Shown here piece after piece: positions 9,197 to 17,671 of a stretch of DNA of 64,000 bases. The notes beneath the pieces were generated by a model that was not told the DNA's origin, made no database searches, and saw nothing but the letters and a program-made list of their open reading frames with translations. Position 1 is the first letter of the stretch, and the number at the start of each line of letters is the position of its first letter. The stretch is from positions 10,351,749 to 10,415,748 of the forward strand of contig NZ_CP026498.1 of assembly GCF_002953255.1 (NCBI RefSeq). The letters are read 5' to 3'. Origin of the DNA: Streptomyces sp. CB01881 (GTDB taxonomy: Bacteria > Actinomycetota > Actinomycetes > Streptomycetales > Streptomycetaceae). The position numbers and the translations under genes are program-made.

Positions 9197-10537
9197 TTGA
9201 CCCCCTCCTACCGCGCTGTCCTGCGCACCCCGCACGCCGGCCGGACCTTCGCCGCCGCGCTGCTCGGCCGGCTCTCGTACGGGATGGTCCCGCTCGCCCT
9301 GATGCTGGCCGTCCGGGACGCCACCGGCTCCTACCCGGCGGCCGGAACGGCGCTGGCCCTGTTCGGGCTGACCAGCGTCCTGCTCTCACCCGCCCGTGCC
9401 GCCCTCGTCGACCGGCTCGGCCCCCGGCGCGCGCTGCCGCCGCTGGCCGAGGTGTACGCCGGGCTGCTCGCCCTGACGGCCTGCGCCGCCTGGCGGCCCG
9501 GCGCTCCGCCGCTGCTGATCGGCGCGCTGGTGGTGGCCGCCGGCGCCTGCACCCCGCCGCTCGGGCCGGTGATGCGGACCCTCTGGCGGAGTCTGGTGCC
9601 CGATCAGGCCCTGCTCCGGCGCGCCTACAGCCTGGACACCGTCGCCGAGGAACTGCTCTTCGTCAGCGGCCCGCTGCTGCTGGGGCTGCTGCTCGCGGCG
9701 GCCGGTCGGGTCGGGCCGGCCGCCGGGGTCGCGGTGGGCGCCGGGCTGGTACTCGCGGGCGCGTTCGCACTGGCCTACTCGCCGGCCGCCCGGGAACTCA
9801 CCGGGGCCGCGGCGGTTCGGGGGGAGCAACCGGACGGTCGGCCGACCGGGGTGCTCGGGGGAGCACTGCGCCGGGCGGTGCTCGCCTCGGCGGCGACCGG
9901 GCTCGCGCTCGGCGCGCTGGACCTCATGGTGGCCGCCTTCGCGGAACAGCGCGGGCAGGCGGAGGCGGTGGCCTGGGTGCTGGCGGCCCTGTCGGTGGGC
10001 AGCGCGGTCGGCGGCCTCGCCTTCGGCGCGCTCCGCTGGTCCGCCCCGCACGCGGCCAGGCTTCCGGTTCTGGCCGCCGGGCTGGGCGTCGCACTGGCCT
10101 GCGCCGGGCTCGCGCCGAACCTCCCGGTGCTGGCGGTGGCCGTCTCCTGCGCCGGGCTCTTCGTCTCACCGGCCGTCACCACCGCCTACCTGCTGGCCGA
10201 CGAGGCCGCCGCACCGGAGGCCCGGACCCGGGCGGGGGCCTGGGTGAACACCGCCTTCAACGCGGGCTCGGCGGGCGGCACCGCCACCGTCGGCCTGCTG
10301 GTCGGCAGGGTGCCGCTCGCGCTCTGCTTCGTGCTGGGGGCCGCCCCGGTGCTGCTCGCGGCACTGCCCGCGGTGTTGCGCCCGGTGTTGCCCGCGGCGC
10401 TGCGCCCGGGGCTCTCGGGTCTCGTCCGGGTGCGTGGGGCCGGCCGAAACCATGACCTTGGTGCAGGCCGAAACCGCGACTTTGGTGGGGTGGAGCCACG
10501 CCGAAAGTCGGATCCCAACGCCGGGCGGCCTCTCTAA
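9197..10537 (+). CDS. MFS transporter, probable drug or metabolite exporter
   Basis: A 446-residue major facilitator protein with about twelve predicted membrane helices, starting with FAAALLGRLSYGMVPLALMLAVRD and a cytoplasmic loop LVDRLGPRRALP that matches the MFS loop 2-3 signature. The TTG at 9197 follows GAGGA by 8 nt and begins LTPSYRAVLRTP; a GTG at 9134 would add 21 Pro/Gly-rich residues with no ribosome site. The C-terminus ends in a charged tail that runs into the promoter region of the next small gene. Substrate unknown. Confidence 0.85.
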   Translation: MTPSYRAVLRTPHAGRTFAAALLGRLSYGMVPLALMLAVRDATGSYPAAGTALALFGLTSVLLSPARAALVDRLGPRRALPPLAEVYAGLLALTACAAWRPGAPPLLIGALVVAAGACTPPLGPVMRTLWRSLVPDQALLRRAYSLDTVAEELLFVSGPLLLGLLLAAAGRVGPAAGVAVGAGLVLAGAFALAYSPAARELTGAAAVRGEQPDGRPTGVLGGALRRAVLASAATGLALGALDLMVAAFAEQRGQAEAVAWVLAALSVGSAVGGLAFGALRWSAPHAARLPVLAAGLGVALACAGLAPNLPVLAVAVSCAGLFVSPAVTTAYLLADEAAAPEARTRAGAWVNTAFNAGSAGGTATVGLLVGRVPLALCFVLGAAPVLLAALPAVLRPVLPAALRPGLSGLVRVRGAGRNHDLGAGRNRDFGGVEPRRKSDPNAGRPL

Positions 10538-10547
10538 CCTCGACTGC

Positions 10548-10775
10548 ATGAAGAACCTGCTCGGTTTCGTCAGCTTCGTCCTGGTCGTCGGAGGCATCAG
10601 TGGTCTGCTCTCCGACCACCTGTGGGGCCTGCACGTCTTCGGCTTCGTCCGCCACCTGGTGCCGGACGACCACCGGACGGTCGGCTACGTCGTCCTGGTC
10701 GTCATGGGCGCAGCACTGGCCGTCGGTACGGACCGCATAGGCCGCTCGCGCCGGAGTGCCGGCGCGGACGGTTAG
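10548..10775 (+). CDS. Small membrane protein, 75 residues
   Basis: Begins MKNLLGFVSFVLVVGGISGLL, a clear first membrane helix; a second helix is TVGYVVLVVMGAALAVG, followed by a short basic tail. Function unknown. A TAACCT hexamer lies 7 nt before the ATG and there is no ribosome site, which fits a leaderless transcript. It stops four bases inside the convergent TetR gene. Confidence 0.75.
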   Translation: MKNLLGFVSFVLVVGGISGLLSDHLWGLHVFGFVRHLVPDDHRTVGYVVLVVMGAALAVGTDRIGRSRRSAGADG

Positions 10776-11563
10776 CCGACGGTGGCCGCCTCCACGCCGT
10801 CCAGCAGGACGGCGAGGCCGGTGCGGAAGGCCTCCCGGGTCTGGGCCTCCAGGGGGGTGCCGTTGCCGTCCCCCGCCTCGGGGGCGGCGGCGTCACCGCT
10901 CTCCAGGGCGGTCAGGAGGGGGAAGCGTTCCGCGAAGTCCGGTGCCAGCTCGGCGAGTTGGGCCGCGCGGGCGTACCACCACTCCTCGTCGGGGACGCCG
11001 GTGGCGGCCGCGGCCGTGCGGGCCTCGGCGGCCGTCCGGGCCATGCCGCGGACGAGCTGCCAAAGCGCGGCGACCACGCCCCGCAGCTGCCGGGGGGTCA
11101 GCCGGGCCCCGGCGAGGATCCGCAGCAGCGCCTCCATCGCGCCGAGCTCGGCCGGACCGAGCACCGGCCTGGCCTGGGAGATCTGAAGCACCCACGGGTG
11201 GCGCAGGTAGCAGGCGAACGCGTCCTCGGCCCAGGCCGTGGCGGCGGTCCGCCAGCCGGCGCCGAGGTCGTAGGAGGTGGGCAGTTCGGCGAGCACCCGG
11301 TCGTGCATCAGGTCGAGCAGCTCGCCCTTGCCCGGGACGTAGGTGTACAGCGCCATGGCCGTGCGGCCGAGCCGCTCGCCGACCGCGCGCATGGAGAGCG
11401 CGGCCATGCCCTCGGCGTCCGCCACGGCGATCCCGGCGGCCACGATCGCCTCCATGCTCAGTCCGGGCTTGGGGCCGCTGCGCCCGGGTCGGGGGCGGTC
11501 CGGCGCGCCCCAGAGCAGGGACATCGAGCGGTGGGCGTCGCCCTGTCCGGCGAAGACGGTCAC
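10772..11563 (-). CDS. TetR/AcrR-family repressor with tetracycline-repressor-type C-terminal domain
   Basis: A 263-residue regulator. The helix-turn-helix is at about 38-85 (IVAAGIAVADAEGMAALSMRAVGERLGRTAMALYTYV region), and the ligand domain resembles the TetR_C_1 group, with Trp/His-rich helices. It is divergent from a siderophore-interacting flavoreductase gene, so it most likely represses itself and that gene; the ligand is unknown. The GTG start is fixed by AAGGAG 8 nt upstream, which lies beside the first of two operators. The C-terminus overlaps the small membrane protein gene by 4 bp. Confidence 0.9.
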   Translation of the reverse strand: MTVFAGQGDAHRSMSLLWGAPDRPRPGRSGPKPGLSMEAIVAAGIAVADAEGMAALSMRAVGERLGRTAMALYTYVPGKGELLDLMHDRVLAELPTSYDLGAGWRTAATAWAEDAFACYLRHPWVLQISQARPVLGPAELGAMEALLRILAGARLTPRQLRGVVAALWQLVRGMARTAAEARTAAAATGVPDEEWWYARAAQLAELAPDFAERFPLLTALESGDAAAPEAGDGNGTPLEAQTREAFRTGLAVLLDGVEAATVG

Positions 11564-11573
11564 GAGGACAACT

Positions 11574-11622
11574 CCTTATGGCGTAAAGTATCCTGCCCGA
11601 GGTAACTCTTTATGCCGTAAGG
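11574..11622. promoter_or_regulatory. Paired operators between divergent TetR and SIP genes
   Basis: CCTTATGGCGTAAAG (11574-11588) and CTTTATGCCGTAAGG (11608-11622) are inverted copies with 13 of 15 positions matching, and each is itself an imperfect dyad (CTTTANGCCNTAAGG). Their centres are 34 bp apart, within the 93 bp separating the two start codons. This is a standard arrangement for a TetR-type repressor controlling both directions. Confidence 0.75.
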
Positions 11623-11655
11623 TTATCAGTGGAGCCCGAACCGGAAGGGTCGACC

Positions 11656-12540
11656 ATGCCGTTGCCCGTCACATTCGTCCAGGTCGTCGGGGTCGAGCGG
11701 ATCACCCCGCGCATGGCCCGGATCACCTTCGAGGCCGAGTCGCTCGCCGAGAGCGTGGGCCGCGCCCCCGACCAGCAGATCAAGCTCTGCTTCCCGAGGA
11801 CGGGGCAGGAGGAGCCCGTCCTGCCCGCGCAGGACGACGATCCGATGAGCTGGTACCAGGCCTACCTGGCGATCCCGGAGGCCGAACGGCCGTGGATGCG
11901 CAGCTTCACCCTCCGCCGGCGCCGGCCCGGTACCCGAGTGCTGGAGATCGACTTCGTGCTGCACGGCGACGCCGGACCGGCGAGCGCCTGGGCGGCCCGC
12001 GCGCTGCCCGGGGACCGGCTCGGCATGGTCGGTCCGTCCGACCTGTACGCCCGGCCGGTACCGCTCGCAGCCGCCGTCGCCGGGGCCGACCGGGTGCTGC
12101 TGGCCGGCGACGAGACGGCCCTCCCGGCGGTCGGCACACTGCTGGAGGCGCTGCCCGCCGGCACTCCGGCGGTGGCCTTCCTGGAGGTGGCGGACGCGGC
12201 CGAGCGTCAGTCGTTCGACACCCGTGCCGACCTCACCGTCCACTGGCTGCACCGCGACGGCGCCGGCCCGGGTGAGCGGCTGACCGAGGCCGTCCGGAGT
12301 GCCGGGCTGCCGGGTGGCACGCCGTTCGCCTGGCTGGCCGGCGAGGCCTCCGCGGTGCGGGCGCTGCGCCGTCACCTGGTCGGGGAGCGCGGGTGGGCCA
12401 AGGCCTCGGTCGAGTTCGCCGGATACTGGCGTCACCGCCTCACCCAGGACGACGCTCCCACCGCCGAGGACCTCGCCGACGCGCAGGAGATGCTGGCCCA
12501 GGCTCAGCGGGAGGCTCAGGCCGGGGGTGACGGGGACTGA
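11656..12540 (+). CDS. Siderophore-interacting protein (FAD-dependent ferric-siderophore reductase)
   Basis: A 294-residue member of the SIP/ViuB family, which reduces ferric siderophores with FAD and NAD(P)H to release iron in the cytoplasm. The FAD-binding domain contains MRSFTLRRRRPGT (the RxYTxR-type flavin motif, as RSFTLR) at about 85 and GPASAWAARALPGDRL with the GP..S/W signature; the NAD-binding domain ends with the WLAGEASAVRALRRHL and GYWRHRLT motifs. GGAAGG precedes the ATG at 11656 by 7 nt. Regulation by the divergent TetR protein rather than by an iron box is likely. Confidence 0.92.
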   Translation: MPLPVTFVQVVGVERITPRMARITFEAESLAESVGRAPDQQIKLCFPRTGQEEPVLPAQDDDPMSWYQAYLAIPEAERPWMRSFTLRRRRPGTRVLEIDFVLHGDAGPASAWAARALPGDRLGMVGPSDLYARPVPLAAAVAGADRVLLAGDETALPAVGTLLEALPAGTPAVAFLEVADAAERQSFDTRADLTVHWLHRDGAGPGERLTEAVRSAGLPGGTPFAWLAGEASAVRALRRHLVGERGWAKASVEFAGYWRHRLTQDDAPTAEDLADAQEMLAQAQREAQAGGDGD

Positions 12541-12817
12541 CGGGGACTGACGGGGAGTCGGCGTGCGGGCGTGATCGGCGCGGATCGGCGGCGATCGGCC
12601 GCGATCGGCGGGTTCCGGGGTCGTCCGGCTGCACCTCGCGCCGAACAGGGCGGTGGGCCGCTCGTCCTGCTGCTGCAGGGCTTCCGGAGAGCTGGTACTC
12701 CTGGCCCGCCGGACCCCGACGGTAGACTGGACATCGGCCCGAGAAGCTCAGCCCTGCGGGGCCTGCGGGGCCTCCGGTACCGGCAGCCGAGGCGGGGGAG
12801 CGCGAGGCGGAGCCGGC
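12541..12817. other. Intergenic stretch with GACGGGGACT and GATCGGCGGC repeats, no gene seen
   Basis: Two short repeat families, GACTGACGGGG (three copies, about 12528-12556) and GATCGGC/GATCGGCC (four to five copies, about 12570-12610), precede unremarkable sequence. No convincing coding frame or RNA structure was found. Confidence 0.5.
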
Positions 12818-13387
12818 TCAGAGCCCCGGTGCCCCGTAGCCGTTCAGGTACCAGAAGGCGGCGGAGTACCAGAGCAGGGCGATCGTGACGACCAGGACGC
12901 CTCCGGCCAGGGGAAGCGCCCAGCCGGGCAGCCGGCGGTGGCGGACCACGATGACCTTGGCGGCGAATGCCCCGTAGAGGAAGCAGCCGGCGAGTGAGTG
13001 CAGCGCCACCCGGCTGTCCGTCAGCTGGACCCCGTAGGCGGTGATGCAGTGGTAGGCGATGGGGAGGGAGAGCAGGAAGGTGGCCAGGCCGCCGATCCGG
13101 TGCGCGGTCCTGGTCCACGGGCGAGCGGCGGGCACGCCGGGCAGTCGGCCGTACATCCACAGCGCCAGCAGGAGTTGGACCAGCGCAAGGCCCAGCAGGG
13201 CGCTGCCCAGCTGGGCCTTGAGCCGGTTCGCGTCGTCGAAGCGGAGTCCGAACAGGGCGCTTGTGTAGTCCGGGGTGTGCGCCCGGCCGTACCAGTAGAG
13301 ACCCGCGGTCACCGCCACCGGAAGGAGCGCCCAGAGGGTGCCGCGGACCCACCGGGGGCTGTGGGGAGAACGCTCGACGCCGTGCAC
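12818..13387 (-). CDS. DUF6529-family membrane protein
   Basis: A 189-residue protein with about five membrane helices and conserved His residues (AHRIGG, AYHCITAYGV, ALHSLAGCFLYGA), a pattern like small b-type cytochrome or ferric-reductase-like membrane proteins; haem binding is inference. The GTG start lies four bases downstream of the stop of the COG4315 lipoprotein gene, with GAGGG in the end of that gene, so the two are co-translated. The pairing suggests a membrane partner for the lipoprotein. Confidence 0.8.
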   Translation of the reverse strand: MHGVERSPHSPRWVRGTLWALLPVAVTAGLYWYGRAHTPDYTSALFGLRFDDANRLKAQLGSALLGLALVQLLLALWMYGRLPGVPAARPWTRTAHRIGGLATFLLSLPIAYHCITAYGVQLTDSRVALHSLAGCFLYGAFAAKVIVVRHRRLPGWALPLAGGVLVVTIALLWYSAAFWYLNGYGAPGL

Positions 13388-13391
13388 GGAT

Positions 13392-13979
13392 TCAGGAGCC
13401 CTCGACCTTGTTGCCGTCGACGTTGACCACGTACCACTGCGCTCCGAAGGCGCTCGACTCCTGGCCGTTGGTGTCGCCCTGGGCCTTGTCGCCCTCGAAG
13501 TAGTAGAGCGGGTGGCCGTTGTAGACGACCTGCGTCTTGCCGTCGGTACGGGTGGTGGTGGAGAGCTTGGCCTGGTCGGCGCCGTGCGCGGCCGTGGGGG
13601 CGCCCGTGGTGAGGACAGGCGGCCACGCGGTGGCACAGGCGTCGTAGCAGTTCGACGTGGTGGAGGTGTCCTTCTCGAAGAGGTACAGCGTCTTGCCCTG
13701 GGAGTCGACCAGGATGTCCGTGAACTTGCCGACGGTGGCCCCCGCGACGACGGTGGCGCCGGCAGTCGCGCCGGGGCTGGGACTGGCGCTGCCCGTTCCC
13801 GGGGCGCTCGCACTGGCGCTCGCACTGGCACTTGGGCTGGCACTGGCGGACGCAGAAGCGGACGGGGGCGGCGTGCTCGCTCCCGTCGTCGTCTTCGTGC
13901 TGCTGGAGCAGCCGCCGCACGCCGCGGTGATCAGTGTGACGATGGCGACCGCCGCGGTTGCCATGTGGGAGGTTCTCAT
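13392..13979 (-). CDS. COG4315 lipoprotein with Yx(F/W/Y)xxD motifs
   Basis: A 195-residue exported lipoprotein. The signal peptide ends in the lipobox ITAAC (Cys21), followed by a Ser/Ala/Pro low-complexity linker (about 38-72). The globular part contains YLFEKD near residue 106 and YYFEGD near 166, the hallmark of the secreted repeats in COG4315, with a Cys pair (NCYDACATAWPP) that probably forms a disulfide. The biochemical role of the family is not established. It is the upstream gene of a two-gene unit with the DUF6529 membrane protein. Confidence 0.88.
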   Translation of the reverse strand: MRTSHMATAAVAIVTLITAACGGCSSSTKTTTGASTPPPSASASASASPSASASASASAPGTGSASPSPGATAGATVVAGATVGKFTDILVDSQGKTLYLFEKDTSTTSNCYDACATAWPPVLTTGAPTAAHGADQAKLSTTTRTDGKTQVVYNGHPLYYFEGDKAQGDTNGQESSAFGAQWYVVNVDGNKVEGS

Positions 13980-14290
13980 CGGCTCTCTTCGGTCAGGGCG
14001 GGGAGGGATTCCACCACTTCGACCCGTATGCGCCCACCAGGTCCACCCGGCACGCGCGCACGTCGGCGGAAGGGAGGACGGTTCTTAGCCCCGTTGGCCG
14101 ATGGCCCGGCGTTTGCGGCAGCCCGCCCGCCTCGGGCCGGCTGCCGAGGTCCTGTCGGCTGCCAAGATCCTGCCGACTGCCGAGGTCCTGTCGGCGGGCA
14201 CGAGAATTCTGAAGAATCTTCGTGTGCTCCTGAACCGCTCGGCCGCCCCGTGCGTATCAGCTCATAGGGGGTGCCAGAAAGGTTGGAACC
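13980..14290. other. Intergenic region with an 18-bp triple repeat
   Basis: Divergent promoter region between the COG4315 gene and the small basic peptide gene. It contains three tandem 18-bp units (14141-14158, 14159-14176, 14177-14194; unit CTGCCGAGGTCCTGTCGG, middle copy diverged) and an A/T-richer patch with a GAAGA-TCTTC dyad near 14208-14221. No further gene was seen. Confidence 0.55.
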
Positions 14291-14422
14291 ATGGGCATGC
14301 TGAGCAGCCTGGCTCCGGCGGTGGGCAGTCCGCGCAAGCGGACCGCCTCGAAGCCGACCAGGACCTCGAAGACCACTCACCGTCGTCGTCGCCGCCGTCA
14401 TCCGACGGGCTCGCGGCACTGA
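14291..14422 (+). CDS. Small basic Ser/Thr-rich peptide, 43 residues
   Basis: Encodes a 43-residue product: a short hydrophobic start (MGMLSSLAPAVG), then a strongly basic Ser/Thr-rich tail with a run of six Arg. AAAGG stands 8 nt before the ATG, and a perfect 14-bp terminator hairpin follows 18 nt after the stop, so a discrete short transcript is likely. Directly downstream are an ABC exporter and a Ser/Thr kinase. It could be an exported or phosphorylated peptide, a nucleic-acid-binding peptide, or a chance frame; no homologue is recalled. Confidence 0.45.
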   Translation: MGMLSSLAPAVGSPRKRTASKPTRTSKTTHRRRRRRHPTGSRH

Positions 14423-14440
14423 CGGTGCCCATCACTCCGA

Positions 14441-14471
14441 GATGGCCGGGCACCCTCGGTGCCCGGCCATC
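14441..14471 (+). terminator. Perfect 14-bp stem terminator after the small peptide gene
   Basis: GATGGCCGGGCACC and its exact complement flank a CTC loop. There is no T-tract, as usual for actinobacteria. It lies between the peptide gene and the ABC exporter, so exporter transcription needs readthrough or its own promoter. Confidence 0.8.
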
Positions 14472-14494
14472 GCCATGAGGCAAGGACACACAGC

Positions 14495-16396
14495 GTGTGG
14501 TCACTGCGGCGGTTGGTGGCCGTCGGTGAGGCTTCGGAGCGGGACGAGACGATCGTCGCCGCCGCTCCGCCGGTAGCGTTGCGCGAGGTGTTCCGGCGGT
14601 TCTGGCCCTACACCCGGGGTGGCCGGCGGTGGCTGGTCCTGCTGCTCGTCTTCATCGTGCTCGCCCCGGTGGTCGATGCGGCCGGCATCTGGCTCTTCAA
14701 GATCGTCATCGACGATGTGCTGGTTCCCCGGAGGCTCGCTCTCTTCGTGCCGATCGCGCTGGCGTACGTGGGGCTGACGCTCGTCGCCGGCATCCTGCGG
14801 TTCGCCGACGAGGTCACGTCGGCCTGGGTCAGCGAGCGTTTCCTGGTGGTCCTCCGCTCGGATCTGTTCCGGCACCTGCAGGGCCTGTCCCTCGGGTTCT
14901 TCGAGCGCCGCAGGCTCGGCGACATCCTGTCCCGGCTGACCGGCGACGTCGAGGCCGTCGAGACGTTCCTGCTCTCCGGCATCGTCAACGCCATCGCGCA
15001 CGTCACCCAGCTGGGCATCTTCCTCGCGGTCCTGTTCTACCTGCGCTGGGAGCTGACCCTGGTCGCCCTGGTCGTGGCGCCGGTCTTCTGGTTCATGACC
15101 CGCCGGTTCTCCCGCCTCGTCAAGGCGGCCTCCCGGGAGAGGCGACGGCGCAGCGGCACGATCAGCGCGGTCACGGAGGAGACGCTCGGCAACATCGCCC
15201 TGGTGCAGGCCTACAACCGGCGGGGCTGGGAGCAGCAGCGGTTCGAGCGGGAGAACCTCGGAAGGTACCGGGCCGCCATGGCGGCAACCCGGATCCGTGC
15301 GCTGTTCTCGCCCCTCGTGGACGTCCTGGAGCTGTTCGGCGTCCTGGTCGTGATGGGGCTGGGCGCTTGGGAGCTGGCGCACGGGCGGCTCACACTGGGC
15401 GGCCTGATGGTCTTCCTGACACTGCTGAGCAGGCTGTACAGCCCCATCCGCGGCGTGTCCCGGCTCAGCAACACCTTCTTCTCGGCTTCCGCCGCCGCCG
15501 AGCGGATCATCGAGCTCCTCGACCAGCGCCCCCAGGTCACCGAGCCGGCGTTCCCCGCACGGCTCGGCCGCGCGCGCGGTGATGTCGCCCTCGACGGGGT
15601 CTTCTTCCGCTACCCGCAGACGCCCCGGTGGGCGCTCTCGGACGTCTCGTTCCACATCGATGCGGGCGAGATCGTCGCACTGGTCGGTGCGAGCGGCGCG
15701 GGGAAGTCGACGATCGCCAAGCTGCTGCTGCGCTTCTACGACCCCGAGCACGGGTCGGTCCGGATCGACGGGTGCGACCTGCGCGAGCTGCGCCTGGCCG
15801 ACCTCCGGGACAACGTCGCGGTGCTGCTCCAGGAAGCCCTGGTCATCCACGGCACCGTACGGGAGAACATCGCGTACGGCCGGCCGGGTGTGAGCGAAGC
15901 GGAGATCGTCGCGGCCGCCCGGACCGCCGACGCGCACGAGTTCATCACCCGGCTGCCGGACGGCTACGACACCGTGGTCGGCCAGCACGGCAGGCTGCTC
16001 TCCGGCGGGCAGCGCCAGCGCCTGGCGATCGCCCGCGTGATGGTGCGGGACGCCCCCGTCCTCATCCTCGACGAACCGACCACCGGCCTCGACGCCGAGT
16101 CGGGCCGGCGGATCCTCGAACCGCTGCGGCTGCTGATGACCGGCCGGACGACGATCATCATCTCCCACAACCTGCTCACCGTCCGCAACGCCGACCGGAT
16201 CGTGCTGCTCCAGGGCGGCCGGGTCGCCGACTGCGGCACCCACGACACACTGCTCGCGCGCAGTGCCTCCTACGCGCGCCTGAACCGGATGCACGGCCTG
16301 CCGGACCACGCGGTGGAGGCGCTGCAAGGAGCGGGCGCCGACGGGCACGACACGGCGGGTGAGACCGCCACTGCACGATGGGAGGCGAGGACATGA
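14495..16396 (+). CDS. ABC exporter, fused membrane and ATPase domains
   Basis: A 633-residue half-transporter of the MsbA/LmrA type. Six membrane helices (about 35-310) include the GDILSRLTGDVEAVE coupling region. The ATPase domain has Walker A GASGAGKST (about 397-405), the Q-loop, signature LSGGQRQRLAIARV (about 503), Walker B VLILDEP and the H-loop IISHN. Such homodimers export lipids, drugs or peptides. The GTG at 14495 (VWSLRRL) has AAGGA 9-10 nt upstream; a GTG at 14459 would lie inside the terminator hairpin. The TGA overlaps the ATG of the kinase gene, so the two are translationally coupled. Confidence 0.92.
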   Translation: MWSLRRLVAVGEASERDETIVAAAPPVALREVFRRFWPYTRGGRRWLVLLLVFIVLAPVVDAAGIWLFKIVIDDVLVPRRLALFVPIALAYVGLTLVAGILRFADEVTSAWVSERFLVVLRSDLFRHLQGLSLGFFERRRLGDILSRLTGDVEAVETFLLSGIVNAIAHVTQLGIFLAVLFYLRWELTLVALVVAPVFWFMTRRFSRLVKAASRERRRRSGTISAVTEETLGNIALVQAYNRRGWEQQRFERENLGRYRAAMAATRIRALFSPLVDVLELFGVLVVMGLGAWELAHGRLTLGGLMVFLTLLSRLYSPIRGVSRLSNTFFSASAAAERIIELLDQRPQVTEPAFPARLGRARGDVALDGVFFRYPQTPRWALSDVSFHIDAGEIVALVGASGAGKSTIAKLLLRFYDPEHGSVRIDGCDLRELRLADLRDNVAVLLQEALVIHGTVRENIAYGRPGVSEAEIVAAARTADAHEFITRLPDGYDTVVGQHGRLLSGGQRQRLAIARVMVRDAPVLILDEPTTGLDAESGRRILEPLRLLMTGRTTIIISHNLLTVRNADRIVLLQGGRVADCGTHDTLLARSASYARLNRMHGLPDHAVEALQGAGADGHDTAGETATARWEART

Positions 16397-17349
16397 GCCG
16401 GACCAAGGCGCCGGAGCTGCCGCCGCTGGAGGCCGGAACGATCGTCGCACCGGGATACCAGGTACTCGCGCACCTGTGCCGCACCGGCTGGCTGGACCTC
16501 TACGACGCGTGGAGCGAGGAGCGGGACTGCCGGTGCGTGGTGAAGGTCCTGCGACCGGACCGGCGCCATGTCCAGCGGCTGCGCGAGCGACTGCTGCAGG
16601 AGGGCCGCTGGCTCCAGACGTTCACCCACCCGCACCTGGTCCGCGCCTACGAGACGGTCGAGTCACCGGAGCCGTTCGTCGTGCTGGAGACCCTCACCGG
16701 TGAGACGCTCGCCCACGTCATCGAGCGCCGCCGCCACCGCCTGGCCGCCGACGACCTGGCCCAGCTCGGCCTGCACCTGTGTTCGGCCGTCCACTACCTG
16801 CACGGCCAGGGCCTGCTGCACCTCGACCTGAAGCCCTCCAACGTCGTGATCGACTGCCGCCGAGCCAAGGTCCTCGACCTGAGCATCGCCCGCCCGCCGG
16901 GGCCGGGCCGCGCCGGCGTCGGCACCTTCTGCTACCTCGCCCCGGAGCAGGCCCGCGGCGGTGCGCTCACCCCGGCCGCGGACGTCTGGGGCATCGGCAC
17001 CACGTTGTACGAGGCCGCCACCGGCGACGTCCCCTTCGACCCGGGGGAGACCGTCGACGGTGGCTATGACTCCGACGGCCCGTACGACGCGGACGGCCCG
17101 TACGACGCGTACGGCTCGTACGACGCGGACGGCGAGGACGCCGCCGACGCGGACCTCTGGTACCCGCAGCTTGAGGCAGCGGCGCCCCCGGTCGCGACCC
17201 GGCGGCGACTGCCTCACGGCCTCGCCGAAGCGATCGATGCCTGCCTCCGGCCCGACCCGGACGCCCGGCCGACGGTCCGGGCACTGACCGCGGCCCTCGA
17301 TGCCCAGCTGCCGCAGCAACAGCGCGCCGTCCGGGAGCCGGCGGCCTGA
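16393..17349 (+). CDS. Ser/Thr protein kinase (Hanks type) with an Asp-Gly-Tyr insert
   Basis: A 318-residue kinase domain without a membrane anchor. The ATP-lysine is in CVVKVLRPD, the catalytic loop is HLDLKPSN (about 143-150; Leu replaces the usual Arg), the metal motif is DLS in place of DFG, and APEQ is present. The glycine-rich loop is poorly conserved (LAHLCRTGWLDL). An insert of YDxDGPYDADGP-type repeats (about 226-250) interrupts the C-lobe. The catalytic Asp, Asn and metal Asp are kept, so activity is plausible. Its ATGA overlap with the ABC exporter suggests it acts on the exporter or its cargo; this is inference. Confidence 0.88.
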   Translation: MSRTKAPELPPLEAGTIVAPGYQVLAHLCRTGWLDLYDAWSEERDCRCVVKVLRPDRRHVQRLRERLLQEGRWLQTFTHPHLVRAYETVESPEPFVVLETLTGETLAHVIERRRHRLAADDLAQLGLHLCSAVHYLHGQGLLHLDLKPSNVVIDCRRAKVLDLSIARPPGPGRAGVGTFCYLAPEQARGGALTPAADVWGIGTTLYEAATGDVPFDPGETVDGGYDSDGPYDADGPYDAYGSYDADGEDAADADLWYPQLEAAAPPVATRRRLPHGLAEAIDACLRPDPDARPTVRALTAALDAQLPQQQRAVREPAA

Positions 17350-17671
17350 TGCGGCGGAGCCGGCACGGTCAGGTGGCTCCGCCGAGCGGTGCCGGCATTC
17401 CTCCCATGCCATCCCGACCTGACCGCTGCATCCGGGCCCCCCTGCGACGGCCGACCGGGCTGACGGGAACGTGCGGCCCCAGCCCGTACCCCGTGGCCGA
17501 TACCCCGTGGCCGATGCCCCGTGCGGGTGATGCCACGACCCGGACCGGAGTGGTGACATGCTGCCCGCCGCCTCGGCCGCCATGGTTACCCGTCGGGCCC
17601 CTGCCCTCACCCTCGGCAGCCGCCTGTCGCCCGGGGTTTCCACGCCGACCGCAATCCCCGGAGGCAAGAAC
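17350..17671. other. Leader region upstream of the NicO gene, no gene seen
   Basis: About 320 bp contain a direct repeat CCCCGTGGCCGAT (two copies near 17487-17520) and no credible coding frame. I looked for a cobalamin-type or metal-sensing riboswitch and saw no recognisable conserved box. Confidence 0.45.

Noticed and set aside
14459..14494. GTG 14459 as start of the ABC exporter
   Set aside because: It lies in the 3' arm of a perfect terminator hairpin; GTG 14495 has a ribosome site.
17480..17670. Cobalamin or nickel/cobalt riboswitch before the NicO gene
   Set aside because: No recognisable conserved box or multi-stem fold could be drawn by eye.
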